The notes: generated by a model from the sequence alone, not told the origin. A stretch of 64,000 nt of DNA from Nostoc sphaeroides (GCF_003443655.1 NZ_CP031941.1:4152501-4216500), one strand, 5' to 3'; counted from the stretch's first letter, positions 43,848 to 55,728 are shown. Made by a program: numbers and translations.

Positions 43848-44043
43848 GTGTCAATTTAAGTTATAAATAGCTTGACTGTTGGCTGACTCACCCGCCTGGA
43901 ACTAAAGTTCAAGGCTAATAGCTAAAGTCTACTGAAGTAGACTAAAGATTTTTGGATATATATTTAGTCATCTTCAGATGACTTTCGCTATTATTCTTGG
44001 AACTTCAGTTCCTTGCGGGACATCGCTTTTACGTTAAGTTGTA
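43848..44043. repeat. MITE-like element, diverged GTGTCAA termini
   Basis: The left end gtgtcaatttaag and right end tacgttaagttgtac are diverged forms of the ends at 31067 and 38144. The core is in the reverse orientation to the one at 38144: ggaactaaagttc, agtctactgaagtagact, agtcatcttcagatgact and ggaacttcagttcc hairpins. It lies upstream of the GT4 pair. The remaining 445 bp to 44488 are AT-rich, with no gene. Confidence 0.75.
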
Positions 44044-44488
44044 CATCTGTACGCCCCTACAGCATGTTTTTAAGCTAAATCACTAGAATAAATACACATT
44101 ACCAACAAGACTTATATATAGAACACCAATTTATAAACTATTTATATGTCAACGTCAACAACGAATAAAAACTTGTGTTTTTATTAACTACATAACATTG
44201 AATTTGAGACATCTGATACCTGCCAATTAACGAAGGTGAATCCTAGATAAAACCACTATAAATTCATCATTATGGAATTATTCTGTATTAATATTTACCA
44301 GACAAACTTGCTTTTCAGTAAAAATTAATACCTTGAAGAAGGATGTCAATATATTAGCTGAATAATCACAATCATAAGGTAAATATTGTAAAGAGTATGT
44401 AAAGTAGTTGGTTGTTTATAATAATTATATTTTTTGCGGATTACCGAAAAAATGATTGTATATAAATAATTAAAAGCTTAAAACATAT

Positions 44489-46861
44489 ATGAAAAATAAA
44501 TTACTGGCGCAGTTAGTAAAACTCCATCACCAATTCAACCAGCACCTCAAAAAAATATTTAAAATTAGATATATACAAAAAAGTAAACCTTTGAAATTTT
44601 TACTCAGTCTGACTGTTGGAGTAATTGTTACTACTCTTGGAATTACAACAGACTGGGCAACAAATGGAACACGCACGCTTATCTACAAAACATCGTCGAT
44701 AAGTAATACTATTGGCAGTGAAATGCCGATACAAAATAATACTGAAACACCCACGCTTACACAAAAAAAATTATCGATAAGTAATACTATTGCCAGTGAG
44801 AATCTGCTAGTACAAAACAATACAAGAACATCCACACCTACCTATAAAACATCGTGGATAGGTAACACGATTGGCAGTGGAAATCTGCGGGTACAAAACA
44901 ATATTGAGGCAATGTATGTTGCCTCTGATGGCACAGTTTATACTAACAGCCATTGGGATGAGGCGGGAATGGAGGCAGCCATATATAAGGATGGTAAGGT
45001 TATTGGCGCGATTGGGGATACTCACGGCTGGAGTCGTGGCGGTGGCATAGCTGTAACAGCAAATAGTAAATATATTTACATTGCCATGACTCAAGGTTCC
45101 AGGGGCAAAACAAATGAAGATTACCCACCGGAAGGAACAACTTGGCATTGCGTTAGACGCTATGATTTGTCGGGAAAACCTGCGCCTTTTCCTAATGGGC
45201 GTGGCTGGGATAAAAGTATGATGATTACTAGTACTAAAAGTGAAGTCACTGGATTAGCAACTGTGGGAAGTGAGTTGTATGTGAGTGATTTTGCTGCTAA
45301 CAAGATTCGTGTCTATGATACTGATACGATGAAGGAACTCCGCAGCTTTACCGTTGCTAATCCGGGAGCAATAACTATTGATCCACAAAAAAATCTCTGG
45401 ATTATTCAAAGCAAAAATGGTAGTAAACCTGCCAAGATTTTACATTATTCGCAGAGTGGAAAGCAATTACCCCAACAGATTGCAGATATTGTTGAACCAA
45501 CTGCGATCGCAATCGATCATCAAGGTAAGCTGTTGGTGGCAGAAAATGGCCCACGTCAGCAAATGTTGATTTATGACATCAAAGATAAGCCGACGCAGGT
45601 GGGTAGTTTTGGTTCTAAAGGTGGTATCTATGCAGGAGTTGCTGGTGAAGTTCGAGATTTGAAACTTTATGGACTTACCGGAGTTGGTGCAGATGCTTCA
45701 GGCAATATCTATATCAATAGTAATGGTTTCAACAAATCAGGCACAGATTTGCGGAAATTTTCGCCATCGGCAAAACTAATATGGCGATCGCTGGGATTGA
45801 TATTCGTCGATAATGCAGATGCAGATCCGAAAACTGATGGTGTAGATTTATTCACCAAACAAGAACACTATCTGATGGACTACAGTAAGCCTGCTGGTAA
45901 GCAATGGACTTACAAAGCCTACACTTTAAATCCTTTCAAATATCCTCAAGATCCCCGACTGCATACATCACCAGATGGAACCTTTGTTCGCCGCATCCAA
46001 GGGAAGCCGTTTTTGTTCCTCACAGATATGTATAGCAGCTTTCTGCAAATATATCGTTTTAATCCAGACACAGATGGTAAAATAGCTATTCCAGCCGGAA
46101 TGTTTGTCGGTAGCAATGGCGCAGATAAACCATTTCTTAAGGGAAATTGGCCACCGCATCAACCAAAACAAGGGGAATGGATCTGGCGCGATCGCAACAG
46201 TAATGGCAAATTTGAAAAGAACGAATATGATACCAGCAAAGATTATCCCTATATCGGCGGCTGGTGGGTAGACAGCAAAGGAGATGTTTGGAAAACTTTG
46301 CGAACACAAGATGGCATCCGCCACTATCCTTTACAGGGAATAGATGCTAAAGGCAACCCCATCTACAGCTATAGTTCGATGGAAAAGCAAACTACTCCCA
46401 AAATATTTAACGACTTGCGGCGAATCGAATATTTCCCCCAAACAGATACTATGTATTTGTCAGGGTTTACAGGAGATCACCCTGCATTCGGTGACGATAC
46501 CGGAGTTGCTGGATCTGAGATTGCCCGTTTTGACAACTGGAGTAAAGGAAATCGTACTCCCAGTTGGCGAACTGTGATTCCCTACGACACCACTGGCAAG
46601 CGCGAAGTGTCTACAGCTGCAATCAGTGTTGCGGGAGACAATGTATTTGCAGTGACAGTTAAAACCGCAGAGGTATATGTCTATAATGCCAAAACGGGAG
46701 CGCAAGTACAACAGTTAAAACCAGGCCCAGAAGTTGGCAGCGAAAGTGGCTGGATTGATATACCTTATGGTATCCGTGCTTTTCGTCGTTCAAATGGTGA
46801 GTATCTGGTATTTGTCGAAGAAAATTGGAAAGGAAAAGTAATTATCTATCAGCTGCCCTGA
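44489..46861 (+). CDS. Secreted beta-propeller (NHL-like) protein
   Basis: A 790-residue protein with one N-terminal membrane anchor or signal (FLLSLTVGVIVTTLGITTDW, about 37-55). A three-fold 26-residue repeat follows (SISNTIGSEMPIQNN, SISNTIASENLLVQN, SWIGNTIGSGNLRVQN). The last copy runs into a propeller-like body rich in DGTVYTNSHWDE, ATVGSELYVSDFAANKIRVY and EPTAIAIDHQGKLLVAENGP blades, as in NHL or SMP-30-type propellers. A middle segment WIWRDRNSNGKFEKNEYD resembles a dockerin/EF-hand-like calcium loop. Probably extracellular; enzyme activity unknown. It has no operon partner. Confidence 0.78.
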   Translation: MKNKLLAQLVKLHHQFNQHLKKIFKIRYIQKSKPLKFLLSLTVGVIVTTLGITTDWATNGTRTLIYKTSSISNTIGSEMPIQNNTETPTLTQKKLSISNTIASENLLVQNNTRTSTPTYKTSWIGNTIGSGNLRVQNNIEAMYVASDGTVYTNSHWDEAGMEAAIYKDGKVIGAIGDTHGWSRGGGIAVTANSKYIYIAMTQGSRGKTNEDYPPEGTTWHCVRRYDLSGKPAPFPNGRGWDKSMMITSTKSEVTGLATVGSELYVSDFAANKIRVYDTDTMKELRSFTVANPGAITIDPQKNLWIIQSKNGSKPAKILHYSQSGKQLPQQIADIVEPTAIAIDHQGKLLVAENGPRQQMLIYDIKDKPTQVGSFGSKGGIYAGVAGEVRDLKLYGLTGVGADASGNIYINSNGFNKSGTDLRKFSPSAKLIWRSLGLIFVDNADADPKTDGVDLFTKQEHYLMDYSKPAGKQWTYKAYTLNPFKYPQDPRLHTSPDGTFVRRIQGKPFLFLTDMYSSFLQIYRFNPDTDGKIAIPAGMFVGSNGADKPFLKGNWPPHQPKQGEWIWRDRNSNGKFEKNEYDTSKDYPYIGGWWVDSKGDVWKTLRTQDGIRHYPLQGIDAKGNPIYSYSSMEKQTTPKIFNDLRRIEYFPQTDTMYLSGFTGDHPAFGDDTGVAGSEIARFDNWSKGNRTPSWRTVIPYDTTGKREVSTAAISVAGDNVFAVTVKTAEVYVYNAKTGAQVQQLKPGPEVGSESGWIDIPYGIRAFRRSNGEYLVFVEENWKGKVIIYQLP

Positions 46862-46951
46862 CTTTTCACGAATAATTTAGGATTGCTATATGTATGGAGA
46901 TATGTGATTAAATATATCGCAGGTTGAATAAATTAAGCATAATGCTTCTAC

Positions 46952-47247
46952 GAAAGAGTATTTGCAGAATCTTCACTATATTTCTACCGCAACCGGATTA
47001 GATTTAGCGACTGGCAAGCAGTGATAATTTACCCATCTCGTAGTCTTGAACAAAGGGATATTTATCCCCATCGTTCATTACTGAACAGTGAACAAGTACA
47101 TTGAGTATATTAGGGGATATTCGCCAATTACCTTTATGGGTAGCGCTAATGGTGTTAACTACTGTGGAAGAAGAACAAGCACCACAAGAAGCTAGATATT
47201 TACTTGAGCGATCGCGCAGTGTTCCGCAGGATTACCGTAGGGGCTAC
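46952..47247 (+). pseudogene. Rpn/DUF2887 nuclease-family fragment
   Basis: RVFAESSLYF..., FSDWQAVIIYPSRSLEQRDI and YPHRSLLNSEQVH are in one frame. A nonsense TGA follows where Arg is expected (cat-tga-gta). After one lost base, GDIRQLPLWVALMVLTTVEE and EQAPQEARYLLERSRS continue in another frame (from 47101). This is the second half of the DUF2887/Rpn (PD-(D/E)XK) family. The start is missing. The 3' end runs into the repeat tacgggg...gctacg at 47228-47310. Confidence 0.8.
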
Positions 47248-47333
47248 GGGGATTTTGCTATGCGTAGCTTCTGTCTACGACACGCTGCGCGAACGTAGAG
47301 TAGGCATCACTTCTATAGTTTCCGAGCCAAAAA

Positions 47334-50300
47334 TCATACCGGAATTTCTATAATAAATTCTGTACCCTGACCCAGAACTGAGTTAAAACTCAATTTGCCG
47401 CCGTGGGTTTCTTCAACTATTTGACAAGCGATCGCCAACCCCAAGCCTGTACCTTTACCAACAGCTTTAGTAGTAAATAAATGGTCAAATATTTTTGATT
47501 TTACTTCTTCATTCATCCCATTACCATTATCAGCAATGGCGATTTTAACGCTTTCATTTTCGACTGAGGTTGTAATTGTAATGCAGTTAGGATTGGCTTT
47601 AATCTCCTCAAATCTGCGTCCATGATTAGATTCTTCTAACGCATCAATGGCATTCGCTAGAAGATTCATAAAGACCTGATTTAATTGACCAGGGAAGCAT
47701 TGAATTTGAGGTAAATCACCATAGTTAGTGACAACTTCAATAACAGGATGTTGTTTATTTGCCTTGAGGCGATGTTTGAGGATGAGAATTGTGCTGTCAA
47801 GACCTTCGTGGATATTAAACGGCACTTTATAATCTTTATCAGCGCGGGAAAAAGTTCTTAAACTAGTGCTGATATTTTCCAGGCGATCGCACGCCATCAC
47901 CATTGAATCAATTATCTTGGGCAAGTCTTCTAAGGTATAATCCAAGTCAATTTCTTCGGCATGAGCGATAATTTCATCACCTGGATTGGGGAAACTTTCT
48001 TCATAGAGTTTGAAGTGTTTAACAATATCCGCAAGGCTGGGTTTAACTTGTTGAAGGCTGGCAGAAATAAAGCCCAAAGGATTATTCATTTCATGGGCTA
48101 CCCCAGCAACTAAGTTACCCAATGCAGACATTTTCTCACTTTGGACAATTTGTAATTGGGCTTGTTGTAAATCTTGTAATGCAATTCCTGCTTGTTGATA
48201 CAGTCGAGCATTTTCTAGGGATACTGCTGCTTGGGAAGAAAGTAAGTTAATTATACTGAGGCGTTCGCCCTTGGCGTTGGCGGAGCCATCGCTGTTAAAT
48301 ACCCCTTGAATCCTTTGATTTTCTAAATAGAGAATCCCCACCAAATGCCCTTGATTAATAATCGGAGTACAAAATACACTTTGGGGTTGATGTGACAACA
48401 TATATTCCCCAATTAAACCAGGAATATCTGTTTTGCAATTGTCTATAACCACTGTTTGTTGGGTATTTTTGACGTAATGGATAATATTTACAGGAATATC
48501 TTGACAATTGTCTAGTGATTCTGGGCTGAGGCTCGTTTGTATTTTCTCATGATCAATAAAAGTAATTGCTCGTACTTGCCAAATATTTTCTTGGGGAAGC
48601 AGCAGTACAGCTTTTCTCGCGCCAGAGTTTTCTAAGATAATCCGGGTGAGACTGGCGATGAGTGTATCTAATTCCAGAGAACTGGAAATAGCAATAGCTG
48701 CTTTCAGGGCAGAGGTAAAATCTAAAACGTCGGAAATATTGGTGCCGACAGTAGTATTCGTGTAAGTAGATGAGAAAGTCCCACCAAAGCCAATAGTTTC
48801 TAGGGGATTGAGATTGAGATTAAGTTTTTGTTGTTTCAGGAGAAATTGGAGTAGTTGGGGATAGCGTTTTTCTAAGTCGGTAACTTTGGCTTTTGCTCCC
48901 CAACGGGCATAACAGTAGTATGCTTCTTGCATATAGACTTGAGCGATTTTTTCTTTACCGCATTCGAGGTAAAATTTAGCCGCGAGTTCGTTTGCTAAAG
49001 CTTCTTCTTGAATATAGCCGTTTTGTTTTGCCCCTGATATTGCCAAGTCGTAATATTCTTGTGCTTGAAGTTTATTGCCGAGAATGCGATCGCGTTCTGC
49101 TCTAATTAAATCGCATTTGTGTTTAATGTCGGTAGGAACTAATTTTGCCCGTCGTTCTAGGTTGTGCTGAATTTTGGTAACTCGTTTGAGTAGCTGCTTT
49201 TTTCGTTGAGGTGAGGAGTTAGGATAAGCAGCCAATCGCGTTAAGGCATCATAAAACCAAGCAGATATAATACCACAGACGGCAATTAATTCTTGTTCGT
49301 AGGGAAGGGAAGCATCTGCTGCATCAAGTGCTACTGAGATATTACTAAACAAGTATGCAACAAGTACTTTGAAGCAATAAATAATAGAAAGAAAGACAGC
49401 ATCATTACTGGCTTGAAAGTGGGGAATTAGCTGTGTTTCATCGCACTCTGTGCCAACTAATATATGGGGTTGGGGGGATGCCTCCGTCAGATTTAGCATT
49501 ACCTGCCGCAGTATACTAATTTGTTGTAGACTCACTTCATCTGGTATTTCCGTTGTCAATGCTTGATGGTAGAGTTCAGAAATTGGTAACAACTCAGTGA
49601 GTGGCTTTCCTAAGAAGAAGCCTACATTAATTTCACTGAAGTATCCCAGACCTCCGAAAGCAAAATCTCCACAATTCAAGGCTGCCTGTTTGCCTTCTTG
49701 AATCAAGTGTAAGCTGTTGCTGAGTGGTTGTTGCCACATTTGGCTGAAGATTGCTATGCTTACTTTTATTTTTCCTTCAATGTAGAGGTTTGGTAATTTA
49801 TTTAGTAACTTGAGGGAAAATTGCCCCATTTGATAACTTGCTTCTAATTCCTGCAAATTTGATAAAATAATGCTATAGATTGTATAAAAACTAGATGACC
49901 AGATAGAATTACCCTGTTGAAGGGATTTTTGGACACCCAGAAATGCCAATAGTGCCATTAATGGCTGCGAACAGAAATATGCTGGATAGGAAATTAAATT
50001 GCTCATTCGCAGTACGACAATAGTTTCTGGATTTGTCATCACAGGTAATTGCAACAGTTTTTCTAAGGAATTACCACGCAATAAAACCTTAGTTTTGATT
50101 AATTCTGCCAACACTTGTAATTTACTTGGCTGCGATGGTAATTTAATCCCTAACAATTGGAGAAATTCTAAACCCGTATCAATCGACTTTTGATAATTCT
50201 TCTGGGCACTATAAGCTTGAATTTGAGCCTCATAAACAGCAAGGTTATCTACTACTGTTTGGGAATTAAGTTTTACTACCTGCATCAATTGAGTAACTTC

Positions 50301-52778
50301 TGCAAACCTACCCATCAGAAATGCTGTATCTGCGGCAATATTATGCAAACCAAGAGTAATATTATATTGCCGTTGCCAACTATTATCATCTAACAAACTC
50401 ATCCCTTTTTCTGCATAACTAAAAGCCGCAGAATATGCCGTTGCTCTTCTCGCTTTCTCAGCAGCACTGAGATTAATTTGGGCAACTTTAATTTTCTCAA
50501 CATCATCGGCGATCAGGGAAATTCCCATATTCAATTGATTGGCGATATCAAATAATTTATCTGTTTGTTCGCCATCTGAAGTATTGGATAATAATAAACG
50601 TCCAATCTGTAAATGAGTTGCTTGTTTATCTTCATCAATAATCAATGAATAAGCAGCTTGCTGAATACGGTCATGGGAGAATTTGTAATTAACAACATGG
50701 GACATTTCTTGTTGATAAATTGCTTCTTTATCGGCAATATAAAACTTATAAATTTCACTTTCCGGTAAAACCAAAGCTTCCTGCAAAGCTTTCCAAAGTG
50801 CGGCAGCAGTTTCATTTTCTGACTGTTGAGAAACAGCTGCTAAGGTCATCAAATTAAATTGATTGCCAATACATGCCGCTAACTTTAAAATCCCTTGGGT
50901 TGAAAAAGGCAGCTTTTGTAACTGTTGTGCCATAAATTCTACCACATCATCAGTCAATGCAGCTTGTTTAACTAGGGTGATATCGCACTGCCAGCATCCA
51001 AGATCAGGGTTGAATACAATCAAATTATCTTCATACAAAGCCTTGAGGAACTGTGTACTAAAAAATGGGTTTCCTTGAGTTTTTTGATATATTAACTGCG
51101 TCAAAGGTGTGGCTAGATCGTGTATGCAATTTAAAGTATCTGCAACCAGTCGATTTAAAGTATTTTCACTAAGAACTTGCAATGTAATACTATTAATAAC
51201 TACACCAAGTTTATGCATCTCCTTTAAAGTCATCATCAAAGGATGTATTGGAGACACTTCATTATCCCGGTAAGCACCGATTAATAATAAATATCCGCTA
51301 CCCTCACCCATCAATAATTCAACCAGTTTTAAAGAAGCCGAATCAGCCCACTGTAAATCATCCAAAAACATCACTAAGGGATGTTTTTGAGTTGTAAAAA
51401 CGCTAATAAATTTCTGAAATATTGAATTAAATCTATTTTGGGCAGCAGTTCCTGATAATTCTGGTACTGCTGGTTGGATACCAATAATTCTAGATAATTC
51501 GGGGATGACTTCAATAATTACTTGTGCATTTTCCCCCACAGCCTCTAATATATTGCTTTTCCATTGCTGGATTTGAGCATCACTTTCTGTGAGCAATTGC
51601 GCCATTAAATCCCGGAAAGCTTGCACAAATGCACTGAAGGGAATATTCCGTTGAAATTGGTCATATTTACCTTTGATAAAATAACCGCGTTGCCGCACAA
51701 TCGGTTTATGAACTTCGTTAACAACTGCGGTTTTACCAATGCCAGAAAAACCTGCTACCAGCATCATTTCTGTTGCACCAAGGCTGACTCTTTCAAATGC
51801 TTGGAGTAGAGTTGATACATCGGTTTCTCGTCCATAGAGTTTGTCGGGGATGATGAAGCGATCGCACACATCCCTACTCGCAATTTCAAAACTCTCAATC
51901 GAACCCGTAACTTGTAGCTGATGTAAGCAATTTTCTAAATCAAATTTCAGTCCCAACGCACTCTGATATCTGGATTCAGCATTTTTCTCCATTAACTTTT
52001 TGACGACTTCTGATAGTACAGATGGAATTTCTGGCTTAATTTCATGGGCTAAGGACGATGCTTTCGCAATATGATAATGTACTAACTCCATTGGATCGTT
52101 TGATTGAAATGGTAACTTTCCTGTTAGTAATTCGTAGAATGTCACGCCTAAAGAATAAAAATCAGTTCGGTAGTCAATCCCCCGATTCATTCTGCCTGTT
52201 TGTTCTGGAGAAATATAAGCAAGTGTCCCTTCTAAAACATTGGGATTAATTAGTGTTTGGGTTTCTCGTGGTAGCAGAGATGCAATACTAAAGTCAATTA
52301 ATTTAACTTCTTTTGTTTCGGGATTAATTAAAATATTGGCGGGTTTAATATCTTTATGAATAATCCGCTCTCGATACAATATATTTAAGGTATTGCATAG
52401 TGCGATCGCAATTTGTAAAAACTCCATCAAAGATTCTACGCTTCCCCCCACTCCCCACTCCCTAGTGCGATTAATCGCGTCTCCCCACTCCTTTAGAGAA
52501 ATCCCTCCAAAATCTTCCATCACCAGCGCATAGCCATTTTGGTAAGGTTCCAGGCTGTAGGTTTGGACAATCAGAGGTGAGTTAATATTTTTAGCAATGG
52601 TATACTGATTGCGAAACGACAAGAGTTCACTAAAACTCGGATAAAGATTTTTCAGTAGTTTAATCACTACTGGTAATGAGTCAGTTTCTCGATACCCTCG
52701 ATAAACCAGCGTTCTGGAACCATTGTAGAGTTCTTCGCTGACTTGATATCCGGGAATATTCACAAGGGTGCTAACCAT
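47334..52778 (-). CDS. Ser/Thr kinase - AAA ATPase - GAF - histidine kinase
   Basis: An 1814-residue multidomain sensor. Ser/Thr kinase domain about 14-290: Lys40 (VVIKLL), HKDIKPANIL at 141-150 with the catalytic Asp, and LIDFSIAS (DFG-like). ATPase domain about 315-950: Walker A VAGFSGIGKTAVV (340-352), PLVMFLDDLQWADSASLKLV. A TPR-like helical region follows, then a GAF domain about 1390-1520 (ALKAAIAISSSLELDTLIAS). Histidine kinase: H-box VAGVAHEMNNPLGF and C-terminal ATPase with NAIDALEESNHG, DNGNGMNE and GKGTGLGLA. Such proteins are typical of Nostoc. About 15 residues of the kinase domain (99-113) and a loop near the GAF end come from repeat DNA. Cytoplasmic; signal unknown. Confidence 0.95.
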   Translation of the reverse strand: MVSTLVNIPGYQVSEELYNGSRTLVYRGYRETDSLPVVIKLLKNLYPSFSELLSFRNQYTIAKNINSPLIVQTYSLEPYQNGYALVMEDFGGISLKEWGDAINRTREWGVGGSVESLMEFLQIAIALCNTLNILYRERIIHKDIKPANILINPETKEVKLIDFSIASLLPRETQTLINPNVLEGTLAYISPEQTGRMNRGIDYRTDFYSLGVTFYELLTGKLPFQSNDPMELVHYHIAKASSLAHEIKPEIPSVLSEVVKKLMEKNAESRYQSALGLKFDLENCLHQLQVTGSIESFEIASRDVCDRFIIPDKLYGRETDVSTLLQAFERVSLGATEMMLVAGFSGIGKTAVVNEVHKPIVRQRGYFIKGKYDQFQRNIPFSAFVQAFRDLMAQLLTESDAQIQQWKSNILEAVGENAQVIIEVIPELSRIIGIQPAVPELSGTAAQNRFNSIFQKFISVFTTQKHPLVMFLDDLQWADSASLKLVELLMGEGSGYLLLIGAYRDNEVSPIHPLMMTLKEMHKLGVVINSITLQVLSENTLNRLVADTLNCIHDLATPLTQLIYQKTQGNPFFSTQFLKALYEDNLIVFNPDLGCWQCDITLVKQAALTDDVVEFMAQQLQKLPFSTQGILKLAACIGNQFNLMTLAAVSQQSENETAAALWKALQEALVLPESEIYKFYIADKEAIYQQEMSHVVNYKFSHDRIQQAAYSLIIDEDKQATHLQIGRLLLSNTSDGEQTDKLFDIANQLNMGISLIADDVEKIKVAQINLSAAEKARRATAYSAAFSYAEKGMSLLDDNSWQRQYNITLGLHNIAADTAFLMGRFAEVTQLMQVVKLNSQTVVDNLAVYEAQIQAYSAQKNYQKSIDTGLEFLQLLGIKLPSQPSKLQVLAELIKTKVLLRGNSLEKLLQLPVMTNPETIVVLRMSNLISYPAYFCSQPLMALLAFLGVQKSLQQGNSIWSSSFYTIYSIILSNLQELEASYQMGQFSLKLLNKLPNLYIEGKIKVSIAIFSQMWQQPLSNSLHLIQEGKQAALNCGDFAFGGLGYFSEINVGFFLGKPLTELLPISELYHQALTTEIPDEVSLQQISILRQVMLNLTEASPQPHILVGTECDETQLIPHFQASNDAVFLSIIYCFKVLVAYLFSNISVALDAADASLPYEQELIAVCGIISAWFYDALTRLAAYPNSSPQRKKQLLKRVTKIQHNLERRAKLVPTDIKHKCDLIRAERDRILGNKLQAQEYYDLAISGAKQNGYIQEEALANELAAKFYLECGKEKIAQVYMQEAYYCYARWGAKAKVTDLEKRYPQLLQFLLKQQKLNLNLNPLETIGFGGTFSSTYTNTTVGTNISDVLDFTSALKAAIAISSSLELDTLIASLTRIILENSGARKAVLLLPQENIWQVRAITFIDHEKIQTSLSPESLDNCQDIPVNIIHYVKNTQQTVVIDNCKTDIPGLIGEYMLSHQPQSVFCTPIINQGHLVGILYLENQRIQGVFNSDGSANAKGERLSIINLLSSQAAVSLENARLYQQAGIALQDLQQAQLQIVQSEKMSALGNLVAGVAHEMNNPLGFISASLQQVKPSLADIVKHFKLYEESFPNPGDEIIAHAEEIDLDYTLEDLPKIIDSMVMACDRLENISTSLRTFSRADKDYKVPFNIHEGLDSTILILKHRLKANKQHPVIEVVTNYGDLPQIQCFPGQLNQVFMNLLANAIDALEESNHGRRFEEIKANPNCITITTSVENESVKIAIADNGNGMNEEVKSKIFDHLFTTKAVGKGTGLGLAIACQIVEETHGGKLSFNSVLGQGTEFIIEIPV

Positions 52779-52827
52779 ACTGCTAAATCCTAATGATTTA
52801 CAGATTTAGTATTCCCAGATATATTAC

Positions 52828-52877
52828 GAGACGCACAAGGGACGCAGACTCGCTTTAAGCGAACGCGAGTGCGTCTC
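52828..52877. repeat. Nested hairpin gagacgcac...gtgcgtctc
   Basis: The arms gagacgcac and gtgcgtctc enclose the inner hairpin actcgctttaagcgaacgcg, 50 bp upstream of the kinase start. It may lie in the kinase leader. Confidence 0.7.
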
Positions 52878-52943
52878 TAAGAGTTGCCATGCCGTTACCA
52901 CTGGATTTTTAATTGAGTGTGGGCTACTGTACCCCTTCTAAAA

Positions 52944-52999
52944 TTTATGAATTATGAATTATGAATTATGAATTATGAATTATGAATTATGAATTATTA
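52944..52999. repeat. Heptanucleotide repeat (attatga)
   Basis: Six perfect copies of attatga from 52951, plus degenerate units on either side. It is a short tandem heptamer array between the kinase gene and the convergent-side aspartoacylase gene. It has no coding potential. Confidence 0.92.
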
Positions 53000-53010
53000 T
53001 GCAACGCCTT

Positions 53011-53910
53011 TTAAACTATCTTTTGTTGTTTTTGACTTAGATGCATTGCAATTCCTTTCTCGTAGTAAGCTGCTTCATTAATAAAAATAGGATAAACAGT
53101 AGACTCTCCCTCATAGAAAATGTCTTTTCCTTCAAAAGTCAGAAACATCGGATCGCCTGGATTCAAAGGTTCATAATCCCTAAACTGAAGGTTAGGGTGA
53201 ATCATAGCTTGAATCTCCCGGCGTAGGTGCAGCCCACCGTAGTCATCGCTTCTCGGATAATCGATAGTTTTAATGTATTGATAGAGTGTAAGCGTGCTGT
53301 TTTTCTGCGGAATATTGCCTTGGTTGCAACCTTCAAAATAGTCTAAAATTCCATAGATAAGCTGCTCTGTTTGCTGAAATAATTCAGCGTTTAAAATATT
53401 CTGAGCCACAGGGCCAACTTCTATAACAAAACCCAATTCGCACAAAGAACGGAGAAAACCACCTTCTCTAGATTGTTGATTAACAAAAACCTTTACCATC
53501 GGATTTATAGAACTTAAATAAGCGCCTAACCGAAGTAAAAAAGGATGCATATCACAAAAAATTAGACTTAATCCCATGTTGGCAGTTGTGCTGTGCAAAT
53601 CAACAATTACATCTACAAAGGGCTGATTTTGCGGTTGCAATATCTGTTGAATTGCTTTTGCCCGCGTATCTTCATAACTTGAGAGTTGAGAATTTTGTAA
53701 GCCTTGATTAGTGAAGCAACGATTTAAATCCTTATCAATGTATCGTTTACCTTCTTCAATAGCTTTGAGATTGCCAAGTAATGCCAGAGTTTCAAAACTT
53801 GTTCTGTTGATTAAATTTGGATACTGCTGAAACTTTTTGACAAGATGTACTCCTGTTAACTCATTACCGTGGTTTCCTCCAACGATCGCAACTCGTTCAA
53901 TCTGACTCAT
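53011..53910 (-). CDS. Aspartoacylase (AspA/AstE family)
   Basis: A 299-residue zinc carboxypeptidase-like aspartoacylase. [18 protein letters not shown] carries the His and Glu zinc ligands of the family, and [20 protein letters not shown] the third His ligand. [16 protein letters not shown] is the later active-site region. It hydrolyses N-acyl-aspartate or related amides. The C-terminal beta domain ([38 protein letters not shown]) matches AspA. It is a single gene, with the start at the first ATG. Confidence 0.9.
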   Translation of the reverse strand: MSQIERVAIVGGNHGNELTGVHLVKKFQQYPNLINRTSFETLALLGNLKAIEEGKRYIDKDLNRCFTNQGLQNSQLSSYEDTRAKAIQQILQPQNQPFVDVIVDLHSTTANMGLSLIFCDMHPFLLRLGAYLSSINPMVKVFVNQQSREGGFLRSLCELGFVIEVGPVAQNILNAELFQQTEQLIYGILDYFEGCNQGNIPQKNSTLTLYQYIKTIDYPRSDDYGGLHLRREIQAMIHPNLQFRDYEPLNPGDPMFLTFEGKDIFYEGESTVYPIFINEAAYYEKGIAMHLSQKQQKIV

Positions 53911-54045
53911 AACAACCTCATCTCTAAAAAACTACCCTACGGTTATTGATAATGGTGCAAGATACAAGATAGAAGTATCGGTTAGACTATATTTTATTTA
54001 AAGTTTTATCATACCTGCTGCTGACTAAATCTTGTAAAAGACTGA

Positions 54046-55378
<1,333 letters not shown>

Positions 55379-55434
55379 ATAACGCAGTGAGTTTAATCTT
55401 TGCTAGTGTACAAATAGTATTGGAAAGATGTCTC

Positions 55435-55728
55435 ATGAATGCTGTGACGCCTAAACGATTTGCGATCGCAGAATACCATCAATTGATTGAACTCGGATTT
55501 CTGACAGAGGGCGATCGTATTGAATTGATTCGAGGGGAACTGATTCAAATGACAGCAAAGGGAACGCCTCATACAGTTTGTAGTTCTCTCATCTGCCGTC
55601 AATTAGATCGGCTTTTAGGCGATCAAGCAGTCATCCGTGGACAAAGGTTCACCCAAAGCACAAGTAAGTTCAAAATTAGTATACTGAGCCAAGGGGTGGG
55701 ATTGACATTTTCGGCTTTATGTGGTTAA
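55435..55728 (+). pseudogene. Uma2 family protein, truncated
   Basis: Residues 1-75 match Uma2/DUF820 (RFAIAEYHQLIELGFLTEGD, RIELIRGELIQMTAKGTPH). After RGQRFTQ the reading continues into unrelated sequence (STSKFKISILSQGVGLTFSA) and stops after 97 codons. Family members need about 180 residues and the catalytic strand, which are missing. The 3' half seems replaced by foreign DNA. Alternatively a short product could be made, but not a functional nuclease. Confidence 0.75.
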
